From positions 3,051,965 through 3,115,964 of the forward strand of contig OW203737.1 in NCBI GenBank assembly GCA_934045075.1: a stretch of 64,000 bases of DNA, in the 5' to 3' direction. Source of the DNA: Yponomeuta sedellus (lineage: Eukaryota > Arthropoda > Insecta > Lepidoptera > Yponomeutidae). Position numbers and translations under genes: made by a program. Shown piece by piece: positions 1 through 9,789 of the stretch (position 1 is its first letter; each line of letters opens with the position of its first letter). The notes below the pieces were generated by a model, which did no database searches, was not told where the DNA came from, and was given only the letters and a program-made list of their open reading frames with translations.

Positions 1-35
1 GTGATAGGTACATATAAATACTAAAAAAGATATTT

Positions 36-273
36 GAAAAACCTATTTAGAGGCTAAAAATTTCACCCATGCCGGGATTCGAACCCGCAACCTCTGGCTA
101 TCCGTGCCAGCGCTCTACCAATTGAGCCAATGGGCGACTCACGGCATCAGTGAAATTTCGAACCTCTTTACACTATTCTCTGTATTACGTATTAAAAACC
201 TATTTAGCCTCTAAATAGGTTTTTAAATTTGTTCCTTAGCACGGGTTAGTGCATTAAAATAAAAATAGTATAA
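36..273 (-). repeat. T-family element (tRNA-like, inverted termini)
   Basis: The minus strand carries a 73-nt tRNA-like module at 64-136. It has an A-box-like GCTCAATTGG, a stem CTGGC/GCCAG around a 7-base loop ACGGATA, and a B box GGTTCGAATCC. The loop lacks U33 and the T stem has a mismatch, so this is a tRNA-derived repeat module and not a working tRNA gene. The motif AAAAACCTATTTAGAGGC bounds it on the left. The same motif returns inverted at 194-225, followed by the family tail CTTAGCACGGGTTAGTGCAT. The same unit recurs about 20 more times in the window. Confidence 0.85.
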
Positions 274-541
274 GATATTTTAAGACTCCCTACATACTAC
301 CCTCTTGCTCGCCCTATGCCTAAAGCTTGGGTTCGGTCAGTGACATGAATTTGCCACGACCAAGAGGTAATTGTGCTAGATAGAATCAAAACTGATTCTG
401 AAACCATACGCCGACAGTTGCTTTCGTCGTTGAACTGTCTTTCGATAGAACGTTTCGTCTGTGAGTGTATCGCCGACAGAACTTTTAGATTATGAACGAT
501 TCAAATAACCCCAAATTAAATTAAAAAGCAATGTTTAACGG

Positions 542-736
542 CTGTCATGTAATGGCAGTTGTGAAGCTATCTCAGAGGACTTATGGGCAGCTTGATAACT
601 TTTGACTTAAAGGCCCACCATTGCCTCAAAAATGTCCACCAACCCGGACTTGGCCCCGTGGTGGAGTATGGCCTAACATTTCTGCGATACAGGAAGAGAC
701 CAATGTCCCAGCAGTATGGACATACAAAGGGTTGAT
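542..736 (+). repeat. 5S-derived SINE, 5'-truncated
   Basis: This is the body and 3' end of the 5S-SINE family: GGCTGTCATGTAATGGCAG at the left, a GGACTTGGCC...GTGGTGGAGTATGGCC core, and the end GGACATACAAAGGGTTGAT. The 5S-like head is missing. It lies just beyond the polyadenylation signal of the minus-strand PSI gene, in the opposite orientation to it. Confidence 0.8.
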
Positions 737-809
737 TCAAAACAAAAGAAAAACCAAATAAGACAAAAAACAATTTTAATAATGACGTATTGCAACACGA
801 CAAAATATT

Positions 810-815
810 TTTATT
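810..815 (-). promoter_or_regulatory. polyadenylation signal AATAAA
   Basis: The minus strand reads AATAAA about 26 bases after the TAA stop of the PSI-domain gene, followed by a T-rich stretch. This is the normal arrangement for a short 3' UTR and supports the ORF being a transcribed gene. Confidence 0.6.
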
Positions 816-840
816 TCAGTAAAAAAAACACTTTCATTAC

Positions 841-1599
841 TTAAAAGGTTTTGAATGCCGCACTAGTCTTAGCTTTGACGTGCGTGTGTTTCGTGGCGAC
901 AAGCACATTCTCCTTGTAGCAGCTGCTAGTTTTGGAGGACCATTTCCCGAATTGCCGAGGACAGTCCTGCAGGACCGTGCAAGTGGTAGTCTCCTCGCAC
1001 CAGCCGCAATCAAACTCATCGTGGACTTTCTTACAATCAATGCAGTTGCTAGCGAGACCCTCACACCTGTATACCACCACCAGCACATTATTAGAGACCG
1101 GATCAGCTCCACCCCACATCACTCGTAACTTTCCGACCATCACATCTCGCTTCATTTTAATTTCAGCCATGTCACAGTAAATAGTCCGGCCGTGGATAGT
1201 GCCTGCTCCTTGAACGGTCTTATAGTCGATGTCCAGAATACATACGATGCGGTTGTTTCCAACGTCCCAGTCATTAGTCGTTAGGTTTACTTTGATGATA
1301 TTTCTGATGTTAGCTGCGATAAAAACTGCGGCGCCGGCTTCGATTTTAGGGCAAGTGTTGGCGTAATTGTTGGATTGTAGAGACTGTAGGTACACTTTCG
1401 GGCAATAGTGCTGAGCTGATCCAGTACAGCCTGCGTTGTGGCACCATTCACAAGGAAATTTGGCTCTCTTACAATCACGACATGTCTTCAGGCTATTGCA
1501 GTATTTTTCGTGCTGCAGTTTTGGTGGTTCGTTTTTTGAAACGCACTCTACAAAGGTAACCAGTAGTACTCCCAAAAGATAGAAGGTAATTCCTGGCAT
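841..1599 (-). CDS. secreted two-PSI-domain plexin-like protein
   Basis: Single 252-residue ORF. Residues 1-21 form a signal peptide (hydrophobic core ITFYLLGVLLVTFV). A first PSI domain spans about 34-83, with C34, C40, C43, C50-E-W-C53, C58, C66 and C83. A spacer of about 95 residues starting CPKIEAGAA resembles the segment between PSI2 and PSI3 of plexins, ending in an LRVMWGGADPVSNN...VVYRC strand pattern. A second PSI domain spans about 179-227, with C186, C189, C198-G-W-C201, C207, C213 and C227. One sequon is visible at N105-L-T. Full plexins continue with IPT repeats, a membrane segment and a cytoplasmic GAP; here the frame stops at residue 252. The ATG is chosen because the signal peptide begins there and a splice acceptor lies 18 bases upstream. 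It is likely secreted and possibly binds semaphorins or plexins, but that role is inference. A retrocopied plexin fragment is the alternative; the intact frame, signal peptide and polyadenylation site argue against a dead copy. Confidence 0.8.
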   Translation of the reverse strand: MPGITFYLLGVLLVTFVECVSKNEPPKLQHEKYCNSLKTCRDCKRAKFPCEWCHNAGCTGSAQHYCPKVYLQSLQSNNYANTCPKIEAGAAVFIAANIRNIIKVNLTTNDWDVGNNRIVCILDIDYKTVQGAGTIHGRTIYCDMAEIKMKRDVMVGKLRVMWGGADPVSNNVLVVVYRCEGLASNCIDCKKVHDEFDCGWCEETTTCTVLQDCPRQFGKWSSKTSSCYKENVLVATKHTHVKAKTSAAFKTF

Positions 1600-1618
1600 G
1601 TTGTTTGGTTTAAAGATT

Positions 1619-1632
1619 CTGCAAAGAAAAAT
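1619..1632 (-). other. 3' splice acceptor upstream of PSI gene
   Basis: On the minus strand TTTTTCTTTGCAG immediately precedes a short leader, AATCTTTAAACCAAACAAC, and then the ATG. A pyrimidine tract ending in CAG is a textbook acceptor, so the coding exon probably receives an upstream non-coding exon. That exon was not located. A TATAAAT a few bases further upstream is an alternative reading as a core promoter. Confidence 0.5.
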
Positions 1633-1674
1633 TTATAGAGAATATTAAAAGAACAAAATCAATCTGGAATGCTT

Positions 1675-2049
1675 GGTATCAACCATTTGTATGTCCCCAC
1701 TTCTAGGGCATGGCTATCTTCCTGCACCGCAGGAAGGTTAGTCCAAACTCCGCCACGGAGGCCAAGTCTGGGTTGGTGGACGACGGTGAGACAGTGGCGG
1801 GTTTTACTGTCAGAAGTTATCAAGCCGCCCATCCTACCTCCGAAGGCCTCTGTCATGGCTTGACTGCCTTTATGTGACAGCTGGCACCAACGGCTTAACG
1901 TGCCTTGCGAAGCACGGCAGTGCTCGGAAAAATGCTATCGTAATCACGGGATAGTGACCCATCCAGCACCTGACCGCGCCTGTTGTTGCTTAATTTTAGC
2001 GATTGTTTCCAATCACTGAGTTCCACTAGGCTACGAGTGCCTATTAGGC
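1675..2049 (-). repeat. 5S-derived SINE, near full length, with TSD
   Basis: Near-complete minus-strand copy with the 5S-like head at the right end. It is flanked by an exact 11-base direct repeat, CTGGAATGCTT, at 1664-1674 and 2050-2060, a target-site duplication of the size LINE machinery makes. It lies about 45 bases beyond the splice acceptor of the PSI gene, so it is in that gene's presumed 5' intron. Confidence 0.85.
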
Positions 2050-2060
2050 CTGGAATGCTT

Positions 2061-3044
2061 ATTAGTATAAATAATTAATATTAAAATTGTCTCACTTCAA
2101 ATCATCAAAGCCAGGAGCGCAATCAAGAGAAGAATCTTCAATTTATATGAAGACATTTAACTTAAAAAAACCGAAAAAAAATCTACTTTAGAATGCTCCA
2201 AAGAACATAATTAACGCAAATGATATGAGAAAAATGGTCCACTCATGAGACATGTCGAATGCTAATGAAGAAAACGCTCTATGCTTGTCTATTTATATCT
2301 AAGAACCTACACTACTACGGCTCTACCACAATTGAATTTGTATCTCAAATATTTCTATCATCACTATCTCAGCGAACGTAAACAACTGAAAATGTTTACA
2401 ATATTATAACACCTACATCAATACCCTTTATAATCTATTGTACTATTGTTATCAAACTGAGTAACTATTTACTATGATTTGCAATACTATCATTTGAATT
2501 GTGTCACTCAAGCGGTGAGATTCAGTTGGGTACACATTTGAACTCGTATTTTTGGAGTATCTTTTCCTTGCGCGTAATTTTTTTTAATATAGAAATAAAA
2601 GTTTTGTAACATTCGTAAAGTAGTTCAAGATGTATACGGTTCTAAAGATGGTTTACCAGTTCCTTCGAGAAATAATGTATAGAGTTTGGTCATGGTTTTT
2701 AGAGTAACAAAAGTGTGTTTGTGCTGAGTCAAAATTAAAAAGCCTATAAATATTATGTGGAACAGAGAATTTAGTTTTTTTTTCAGTAGCTCATCCTAAA
2801 GTGATTATTGATAAAGTTTCTAAGTCGAAGTTTCCAATTTACGGACGTAGTTTCAGGAGTTTGTGGTTTCTACTATAGTAATCAACAGAATATAATGATG
2901 TGTAAATAGTCACACAGTATCAATATTTATGTTTATTAACTTATGTACTGGGCTTTTATTTCAAAATTTTTAATACCTTAGGTCCTGTCATTTGAAATTT
3001 AATTTAATATATTTTACACCTTTTTTAGATAGAGAGAGAAAGAA
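2061..3044. other. AT-rich non-coding stretch
   Basis: No ORF, family repeat or RNA gene recognised. It would contain any upstream exon or promoter of the minus-strand PSI gene, but no convincing donor or TATA box could be fixed. It ends in a GA-rich run (3030-3057). Confidence 0.4.
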
Positions 3045-3294
3045 AGAGAGAGAAAAATTTTTGAACTAAAACTTTCGTAAGCACAACACATTGTAGACTT
3101 TTAGTCCGGATTTACTTACGGGTGTTGTTATATCGGAAAAGTCCGACCAGGTTTCGCTCCGATTCGCAGTGCTTAATCATGGTGAGCAGAGACGGAGCTC
3201 GCGTTGTCTGTTGCTTGTCTCACACTAGGTCGGACTTTTGCGATATAACAACACCCGTAAGTAAATCCGGACTAAAAGTCTACAGAGAGAGAAA
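3045..3294 (-). mobile_element. fold-back retroposon (M2 family), copy 1
   Basis: Arms of about 43 bases beginning GTAGACTTTTAGTCCGG face each other at 3092-3134 and 3241-3283. Outside the left arm lies TTTTTGAACTAAAACTTTCG, which read on the minus strand is an A-rich tail. The exact repeat AGAGAGAGAAA at 3045-3055 and 3284-3294 looks like an 11-base target-site duplication. The reading frame across it (starting MLLYRKSPTRFRSDSQ) recurs in the other copies and is just the arm plus core. Confidence 0.75.
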
Positions 3295-3734
3295 TAATTT
3301 ATTCAACGGCACAATACTAAAAACATAACAAAACATTTGTTACTGTTTTGTTATGTTTATGTTATGTTACACAAAGTTTACACTGCATTACAAACAAACA
3401 GAGAAAAATGAAGCAAATAGGAAAATTAAAAACAAATAATGGGCGATAGACACTGTTAAATTAAATGAAAGAAGCTAACAAATATAAACATGTAAAACAT
3501 GTGATTTACCTTTTACTCTGTCAAACTGTATTCGAACTTGATAACAAGGCTACCAAAAAATTTACGAACTTAACCAAGCAAACAGCTATAGAGGATATTG
3601 ACAAACTTATTACCGACACGAAAGCATCATGAAGGTAAGTTTTATTTAGATAATATATATTGTACCAAATCCTGTGAGAATCGTCTAACTGTTAAATTAC
3701 AATACTAATTTCTACCGTAAACATCAAGATTCTG
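3295..3734. other. AT-rich stretch, nothing recognised
   Basis: Non-coding, with A- and T-runs. No repeat family from this window matches. Confidence 0.4.
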
Positions 3735-4083
3735 ACAGAACTTTGGTGCCCTAAAGAAGCTTTCGTTGCTTAGTGGAACCGAATGATTGAAATATATCAC
3801 TTGGGTTAAGCAACCACTGGTACGGTCAGGTACTGGATGGGTGACCATCCCGTGCCATTTTTCCGAGCGGTTCCATGCTTCATCATAAGGCACGTTAAGC
3901 CGTTGATGCCGGCCGTCATGTAATGGCAGTCATTTAATTATGTCAGAGGCCTCATGAGCGGCTTTATAACTTCTGGCAATAAGGCCTGCCACTGCGTCCG
4001 TCCTACACCAACCCGGAGTTGGCCCCCGTGGCGGAGTATGGCCTAACCTTGTCCCCAGCAATGGGAACATATAAAGGATTGTT
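3735..4083 (+). repeat. 5S-derived SINE with well kept 5S head
   Basis: Head: GGTTAAGCAACCACTGGTACGG, then GGATGGGTGACC at about 3835-3846. These correspond to the 5S rRNA internal promoter (A block and C block), in the same order and spacing as in eukaryotic 5S rRNA. The body and the end ACATATAAAGGATTG follow. This is the best plus-strand example of the 5S relationship here. Confidence 0.85.
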
Positions 4084-4134
4084 ATGATTGGTGAGCTGAG
4101 CACCAAAATTAACTAATTACTTTATTGTTCCGAT

Positions 4135-4500
4135 TGCAACCCTTTATGTCCCCACTGCTGGGGCACAGGTCTCTTCCTGCATTGCAGGAAGGTTAGGCCA
4201 TACTCCACCATGGGGGCCAAGTCCGGGTTGGTGGAGGTTTGTATGACAGTGGCGGGCCTTACTGTCAGAAGTTATCAAGCCGCCCATAAGGCCTCTGACA
4301 TGGCTCAACGACTGCCATTACATGACAGCCGGCACCCACGGCTTAACGTGCCTTGCGAAGCACGGAAGCGATCGGAAAAATGCCACTAGCGGTAGTAACG
4401 GGACGGTCACCCACCCGGCACCTGACCGCGCCTATTGTTGCTTAACCCGAGTGATTGATTCCAATCACTCGGTTCACGACTAGGCCACGAGCGCTTCTGC
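4135..4500 (-). repeat. 5S-derived SINE, full length
   Basis: Opposite orientation to its neighbour at 3735-4083, about 50 bases away tail to tail. It holds the CCCGGCACCTGACCGCGCC and CAATCACTCGGTTC segments of the head at the right end. Confidence 0.85.
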
Positions 4501-4530
4501 CTAATTAATAATAATAATAATAAATATAAT

Positions 4531-4765
4531 AAATATTCATGGACATATTACACAGATCTCGTTAGCCGTATACTAAGAACAACTAAATGAGTTGTGTTAT
4601 AGGTGCTAACTTGACGATAGATTTAATACAATAAATACATAGATAGCATCCAAGACCCGAGACAAACTAGAAAAGTTCGTTTCCTAGTTTGACCCGGCCG
4701 GGGATCGAACCCGAGACCTTCGGTTTTACAGCAGCGTGCCAAACCGCTGCGCCACCGAGGCCGTC
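4531..4765 (-). repeat. tRNA-derived SINE (GGCGCAGCGG type)
   Basis: On the minus strand the head is GGCCTCGGTGGCGCAGCGGT (A box) followed by GGGTTCGATCCCCGGCC (B box), a typical tRNA-headed SINE promoter. The body holds CTAGTTTGTCTCGGGT-like sequence and ends near ATGTCCATGAATATT. Related copies lie at 18121, 31466 and 63577. Confidence 0.8.
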
Positions 4766-4970
4766 ACTATTACTTAGTTATTACTTTATTGTTGATTAAT
4801 TATTTTTTGGGGTTATTGTAATACCAAAAATATTACGCGTTATGGACGAGTAATATTCAGCGTATCACGAAGCTATAAGCATTCTTTGCACAGCTCTTTC
4901 CAGATCATGAAAATACATTGCGCGTCAAATGTGAAATGTTTTATTAAAAAACTTTGAAAATTTCAATATT

Positions 4971-5092
4971 CTGGCTAGCCAGAGGTCGCGGCTTCAAGTC
5001 CCGGCATGGGTGGAATATATGGCCTCTAAATGGGTTTTTAATTTTTTTTATAGCGGTGTTAGTGCATTAAAAAAAAGAATATAATTTCCATA
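4971..5092 (+). repeat. T-family element, 5'-truncated
   Basis: Starts inside the tRNA-like module at CTGGCTAGCCAGAGGTCGCG, contains the B-box-like GGCTTCAAGTCCCGGC and GGCCTCTAAATGGG, and ends in the GTGTTAGTGCATTAAAA tail. Confidence 0.75.
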
Positions 5093-5291
5093 ACGTTCCT
5101 TGGGAAGAAATGTAAAAGTACACGATAAAAGATGCGTTTGTAAAAACATTGATATAATTTGGAGTAGTAAAACTAGTGTTTTAAATATTATGCTTTGCGC
5201 GCATATGCGCTTATAGTCCTAAAGAAGACGTTTTGTATTAGAAAAAAATTACGGTAAAATAATAATAATAAAAATAAAGTATGTTTATTTA

Positions 5292-5428
5292 GTTATATTT
5301 TAAACGGGTCAAATCGCGATTATTTATAAGGTAAAACGTAATTTTACCTTATTTCCCGACGTTTCGGCAGCGTTACAGTTGCCGTGGTCTCGGGTAGACT
5401 CTTTGATTTGACCCGTTTAAAATATAAC
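5292..5428. mobile_element. MITE M1, internally deleted copy
   Basis: Terminal inverted repeats beginning GTTATATTTTAAACGGGTCA face each other at the ends. The interior has CCCGACGTTTCGGCAGCGTTA and GTGGTCTCGGGTAGACT, matching the longer copy at 10184-10443 but missing its right half. Confidence 0.75.
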
Positions 5429-5520
5429 TATGTATGAGTATCGCGAATCATTAAGTAAATATGTTTATTTTCAGTATGATTCTTAATCTAGGTTACAATT
5501 TTTGTGGGAGTTTTCTTTTA

Positions 5521-6090
5521 AGTAAGAATTACCTGTGGATAATAAGAATTACGGTCTTATGTATAAAAACACGACTTGTTAAAACAGGCTCCTTTCTGAA
5601 AGGCATTTTAAGTAGTCTTTCGTAAAGTAGAAAATATACATATAAGATACACTGCCTCTGAGGATTGTTTTATTTTAGAAAGTAGGACTTCTAGTTTAAT
5701 TTCTGGTCTTTGGTAAGTTAGTTTGGCCCAAACTCCTGATGTTTAAGTTTCAACTGATAATTATAGGTTTTCTTTCTTTTAGCGGCTTTTATTTTTAGTC
5801 GGTCCAGTAAGAATTACCTGTGGATAATAAGAATTACGGTCTTATGTATAAAAGCACGACTTGTTAAAACAGGCTCCTTCCTGAAAGGCATTTTAAGTAG
5901 TCTTTCGTAAAGTAGAAAATATACATATAAGATACACTGCCTCTGAGGATTGTTTTATTTTAGAAAGTAGGACTTCTAGTTTAATTTCTGGTCTTTGGTA
6001 AGTTAGTTTGGCCCAAACTCCTGATGTTTAAGTTTCAACTGATAATTATAGGTTTTCTTTCTTTTAGCGGCTTTTATTTTTAGTCGGTCC
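5521..6090. repeat. 285-bp direct tandem duplication
   Basis: Two head-to-tail copies (5521-5805 and 5806-6090), each starting AGTAAGAATTACCTGTGG and ending TAGTCGGTCC. I see only a few substitutions between them, so the duplication is recent. No coding frame; the unit matches no other family here. Confidence 0.9.
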
Positions 6091-6221
6091 AGCAGTAAGC
6101 TCAGCCACAAACATACATACATATGCGCGACAAAAAGAACCCTCTTTTATGCAGACGGTACGTCATGTTACTAAAACACAGAAGTACACAAAGATAGAGG
6201 TTTTTTGTTTAAATCGATATC

Positions 6222-6322
6222 AACCCTTGTATGTCCCCACTGCTGGGGCATGGGTCTCTTGCTGGATCACAGAATTGATAGGCCATACTCCACCACGGGG
6301 GCCAAGTCCGGGGTAGGATGAG
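6222..6322 (-). repeat. 5S-derived SINE, 3' end only
   Basis: Carries TATCAACCCTTGTATGTCCC...GGGGGCCAAGTCCGG, the last 100 bases of the family on the minus strand. Confidence 0.75.
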
Positions 6323-7286
6323 ACCAGTTTTCAAGTAGTGGTGGTGAAGCAGCATAGTTACAAGAAGGGGTACAAGTACTTGTGTGCAAATGCCCGCTTA
6401 TTTTGGAGTTGATCGGGTTGCACTGGAGGCTCCCGAGATGGCGCCCTCGGTCTTTTGTAGAGCCAATTTTTTCGTTTTTGTATTGGCTCTGATTGGTCGA
6501 GCTGACCGCGATTTTTGTTTTATTTTATGTCAAGTATTTTTATGTGTCATGGACATTAAAATACGAGAAAAATAAGGAAATGGAATATTTTTTGCATATT
6601 CCGCAACAATTTGTGCCCCCTGTGAGAGTGAGACCCAAAACTTGCGGTGTAGTAATGTTGACCGGCCGGACTGGGGACACTTTTTCTTCTCGAATCAAAT
6701 TGAGTCTGGATCACCGCCGCCCTCCTGCTGCATGGTGGGGCTGAAGGTGTAAGCTCGTTCGATGAAGAGGTTAGTGGGTTTCTTGCTACGCAGTGCTGGT
6801 GTCATTTCTTGTTTCTTTTGTTTTAATTCTAATAAAAAAAGGTGGCTGCATTCTCCTCTAAATAGTCTTAGGCGCTTAGAGCTTAATATGCAATAAAAAA
6901 GATCTAGTAACTAATTTTCTCTAAAATAAAACCAGACAAACTGATACTCTGTGAAACCGACTTCAGACAGTAGCGGATCCTAACAAACTAATGCACCTTT
7001 ACATGCGGAGAAAAATTGGTGAGAAGATAATAAATCGCATTTTATATTTAAAATAAGTTAAGATAAGAATAATCTTACCTGTACACGATATAATAAACGA
7101 AATAAACTTTAAACGCGATCTGAAGTAGAGGCCTCCGACAAGTAATCTAGCAGGAAATGTTTCCAATAAATGTCGCAGGTGGTGATAAGTGCTGTCACAT
7201 TGCTACATTAATATTCTGTGCCACTAAGGATTCCAGTCTCCAATTTCAGGTTAAAAAATAAATGTATATTACTTACCTCACTAGAG
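6323..7286. other. unclassified stretch with short open frames
   Basis: Somewhat GC-richer segments at 6410-6460 and 6600-6760 hold short plus-strand frames (63 and 83 codons) with no recognisable domain. The rest is AT-rich. Nothing could be assigned to a family. Confidence 0.35.
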
Positions 7287-7752
7287 TTAGGCCCGCCACT
7301 GTCTTACAATCCTCGGAGAAGGAGAAGATCCACTTCGGGTCACTAAGCTAGTGGGGTAAGTTGCCTGTGCCCCAGCAGTGGGGACATACAAGGGTTGATT
7401 TGTATGTCCCCACTGCTGGGGCACGAGTTTCTTCCTGCATTGCAGGAGGCTTAGGCCATACTCCACCACGGGGCCTAAGTCCGGGTAGGTAAAGGATTGT
7501 TAGACAGTGACAGACCTTACGGTTAGAAGTAATCAAGCCGCCCACAAGGCCTCTAACATAGCTTAACAACTGCCATTACACGACAGCAGGCTCCAACGGC
7601 TTAACGTGCCTTGCGAAGTACGGAAGCGTTTGGAAAAATGCTACTAGCGTTAGTTACGGGACGGTCACCCCTTCTACGCCTTATCGCGCCTGTTGCTGCT
7701 TAACTCAAGTAATTGATTCCAATCGCTCCGTTCGACTAGGCCACGAGCGTTG
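7287..7752. repeat. two 5S-SINE remnants, tail to tail
   Basis: A broken plus-strand 3' end (7287-7391) meets a longer minus-strand copy (7400-7752). The minus copy keeps GGACGGTCACC and the TTGCTTAACTCAAGTAATTG head sequence. Confidence 0.8.
7367..7424. repeat. perfect 25-bp palindrome, 8-base loop
   Basis: 7367-7391 and 7400-7424 are exact reverse complements (GTGCCCCAGCAGTGGGGACA...). The loop is GGGTTGAT. It is the junction of the two opposed SINE tails. Confidence 0.9.
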
Positions 7753-7954
7753 CTAACGTCATCGGAGAAACAAAATCTGTCGACTTCGTCACTTAAAAAG
7801 AATGCGAGTGGATCGAGCGGTGAATAAATATGTTTCATATTATAAAAAAAACTCGTGTTGCAGTGTCTATTACCAAAATCCTTCGTAGTGGTTCCCCGAT
7901 TTTCATGTTTTTTTTTTGTATCTTTAGTAGGTCTGAGAATAAGTCGTAGACTAA

Positions 7955-8112
7955 TTTATACGGCAAAACAGCGTTTGCTAGGCGCATAGTACGCAGAACT
8001 GATGACCGATGACCGAAAAGTTCTCGAATGCAGACCATATCGGCAAGTGCAGCGTAGGACGACCAGCCACGAGATGGACGGAAGATAGGAAGTGGCAGGA
8101 AGACGAAATGAA
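7955..8112 (+). pseudogene. RTE-like LINE C-terminal fragment
   Basis: Frames across this stretch give VRRTDDR, KVLEC-like and GKCSVGRPATRWTED, matching the common VLEWRPRTGKRSVGRPPTRW ending of RTE-type reverse transcriptase ORFs. Frameshifts separate the pieces. Confidence 0.65.
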
Positions 8113-8520
8113 ATGAAAAGGTTTTATTCAAAGTAGCGCAGAAACTGCGGCTTGAACAACGTAACAAGCCAAACTGTAGACTTTTAGTCCGGATCTACTT
8201 ACGGGTGTTGTTATATCGGAAGAGTCCGACCAGGTTTCGCTCCGATTCGCAGAGCTTAATCATGGTGAGCAGAGACGGAGCTCGCGTCGTAGGTTGCTCG
8301 TCTCATACTGACGACTCTTCCGATATAACAACACCCGTAATTAGATCCGGACTAAAAGTCTACAAAGCCAAAGTGAGTGTCTATTTCAAAATCTTTGGCG
8401 AAAAATTTTGGCGAAAAATTGGACAAAAAAAACTCCAAACTTAGTAATTAACAAAATTTAGATAATTATTACAAACATAGAACTCATGCATTGTACTCGT
8501 ACTAGCTTTAATTCCAGACG
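8113..8520 (-). repeat. LINE 3' end with (TTTCA)n-type tail, interrupted
   Basis: GAAATGAAATGAAAAGGTTT, then AAGTAGCGCAGAAACTGCGG, then after an inserted fold-back element GTCTATTTCAAAATCTTTGG and AAAAACTCCAAACTTAG. This matches the LINE 3' end at 29898-30195 read on the other strand, and those at 40370 and 41005. Confidence 0.7.
8166..8372. mobile_element. fold-back element (M2 family), copy 2
   Basis: Opposed arms TGTAGACTTTTAGTCCGG...GTTGTTATATCGG at 8175-8218 and 8321-8364. It is inserted in a LINE 3' end: AAGCCAAA flanks it at 8166-8173 and 8365-8372, an 8-base target-site duplication. Unlike copies 1 and 3 it lacks the TTTTTGAAC extension. Confidence 0.75.
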
Positions 8521-8612
8521 CTGGATGCAAACCGCTTCCAACCGGTCATTTTGGAAATCCATGGAGGAGGCCTATGTCCAGAAGTGGACTTGTTGCGGCT
8601 GAATGATGAAAC
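8513..8612 (+). pseudogene. RTE-like LINE extreme C-terminus
   Basis: Reads RRWMQTASNRSFWKSMEEAY then VQKWTCCG and stop, the usual last residues of RTE-type ORFs before the short 3' UTR. Confidence 0.7.
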
Positions 8613-9111
8613 GAAAAGATAGCCACTGCAATATACGTTGCTGCGCAGGTTTATAAGTGCGATGTGCGTTAGAACATTATTTTGCTTTAGCGAAATAGAG
8701 ATGGGCCAAATGAGCCAGGTTTACAAAAGTCAACTTAAAGTGATTACAGTGCCCTATATTTATTTAATTACGGCACAGGGAATTTTGAGAAAGTGTTCCC
8801 GAATCCTGGCAAACAGGAACTGGGAAAAAGTGAGAATCGAGCGTGAAACCCTAGTATGACTTTCCAACGCTTGGGTCCTTTATTGCATATTATAAAATGA
8901 CGAGTTCTTTTTTATATCCACCTACTTTTTTGGAATATAAAATTCATATTTTTAAGGCGGTCGTTTTCGTTACGACTCTCAACTCGGCTGCGAAATGGAT
9001 GAAACTGAATTTTAAATGGTTCTGATAAAAAGTCTAAGTCATTTTACATCTGTGCTTTACAGCTTACAGCATTTTATTGAAATAACTCGAAACTTGGAAG
9101 TCGTTTCTTCA
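8613..9111. other. non-coding, nothing recognised
   Basis: Contains short frames only. No family match was found. Confidence 0.35.
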
Positions 9112-9377
9112 GTACTGTCTATTTATTCTTACTTGTCCAATTTAGTAAACATGATTCTATCCTTAAACGGTGACTTTTTAGTCCAAAATTGCCATATTTC
9201 CATAAATGAAGTAACCTGGAACACTCTTTTAGATAACACGCTGCCAATTTTATAAACATAGTTCATGATAGTTCATGAATCTGCGAGAAAATGTCTAGTT
9301 TAGGCATCTAATCTCAATTTTAAGGTTAGAATCTTGTTTACTAAATTGGACAAGTAAGAATAAATAGACTGTAGATA
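9112..9377. mobile_element. MITE M3 with ~55-bp inverted ends
   Basis: TACTGTCTATTTATTCTTAC...CCAATTTAGTAAACATGATT at the left is mirrored by GAATCTTGTTTACTAAATTG...AATAAATAGACTGTAG at the right. A second, inverted and interrupted copy lies at 36913-37546. Confidence 0.8.
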
Positions 9378-9460
9378 ACTAAGTTAAACTAGTTGACACA
9401 AGAAGAAAATTTAAATTTCCAAAAAAATTATATAACTTTAAAGCGATGCGGTAAATTTGG

Positions 9461-9520
9461 CTGAAATAAAGGCAAGTGCGAGTAGAACTCGCGTACTGAG
9501 GGTTCCGTACAAATTTTGTA
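9461..9520 (-). repeat. GGTTCCGT-family repeat fragment
   Basis: AAGTGCGAGTAGAACTCGCG then GAGGGTTCCGTAC. This motif pair is a widespread repeat signature in moth genomes (general recollection). Other pieces are at 46060, 53380 and 63927. Confidence 0.5.
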
Positions 9521-9789
9521 GGTGGGTTGTAATACTTGCTCGAGAGAGCCAGTCTCGCTCTGAAAGATTAAAGCTTCTAAAAATACTGATAAGTTTGCAA
9601 AGAACTACGTTTAAGGTGGCTCGAACTAAAAAAAACTTAATAGTTAGTTGAAGGGTGTTAAAGGCTTTGCTACTTTTCTCGTAGTCTTTAATAAAGTGGC
9701 CAGCTGGGAGCGGAATAAGATTAAAAATTAACGGCCAAGTTACGTAACTTTCAATGACATTTGCATATTACAAAAAGTAATTGCGAACA

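Noticed and set aside
3122..3328. Small protein family MLLYRKSPTRFRSDSQ at 3122, 8205 and 42312
   Set aside because: Conserved because all three are copies of the same fold-back element; the frame is the hairpin arm plus core and differs in length and end at each.
3735..4083. 5S rRNA gene
   Set aside because: Only the internal promoter portion matches; the rest is SINE body with many dispersed copies.
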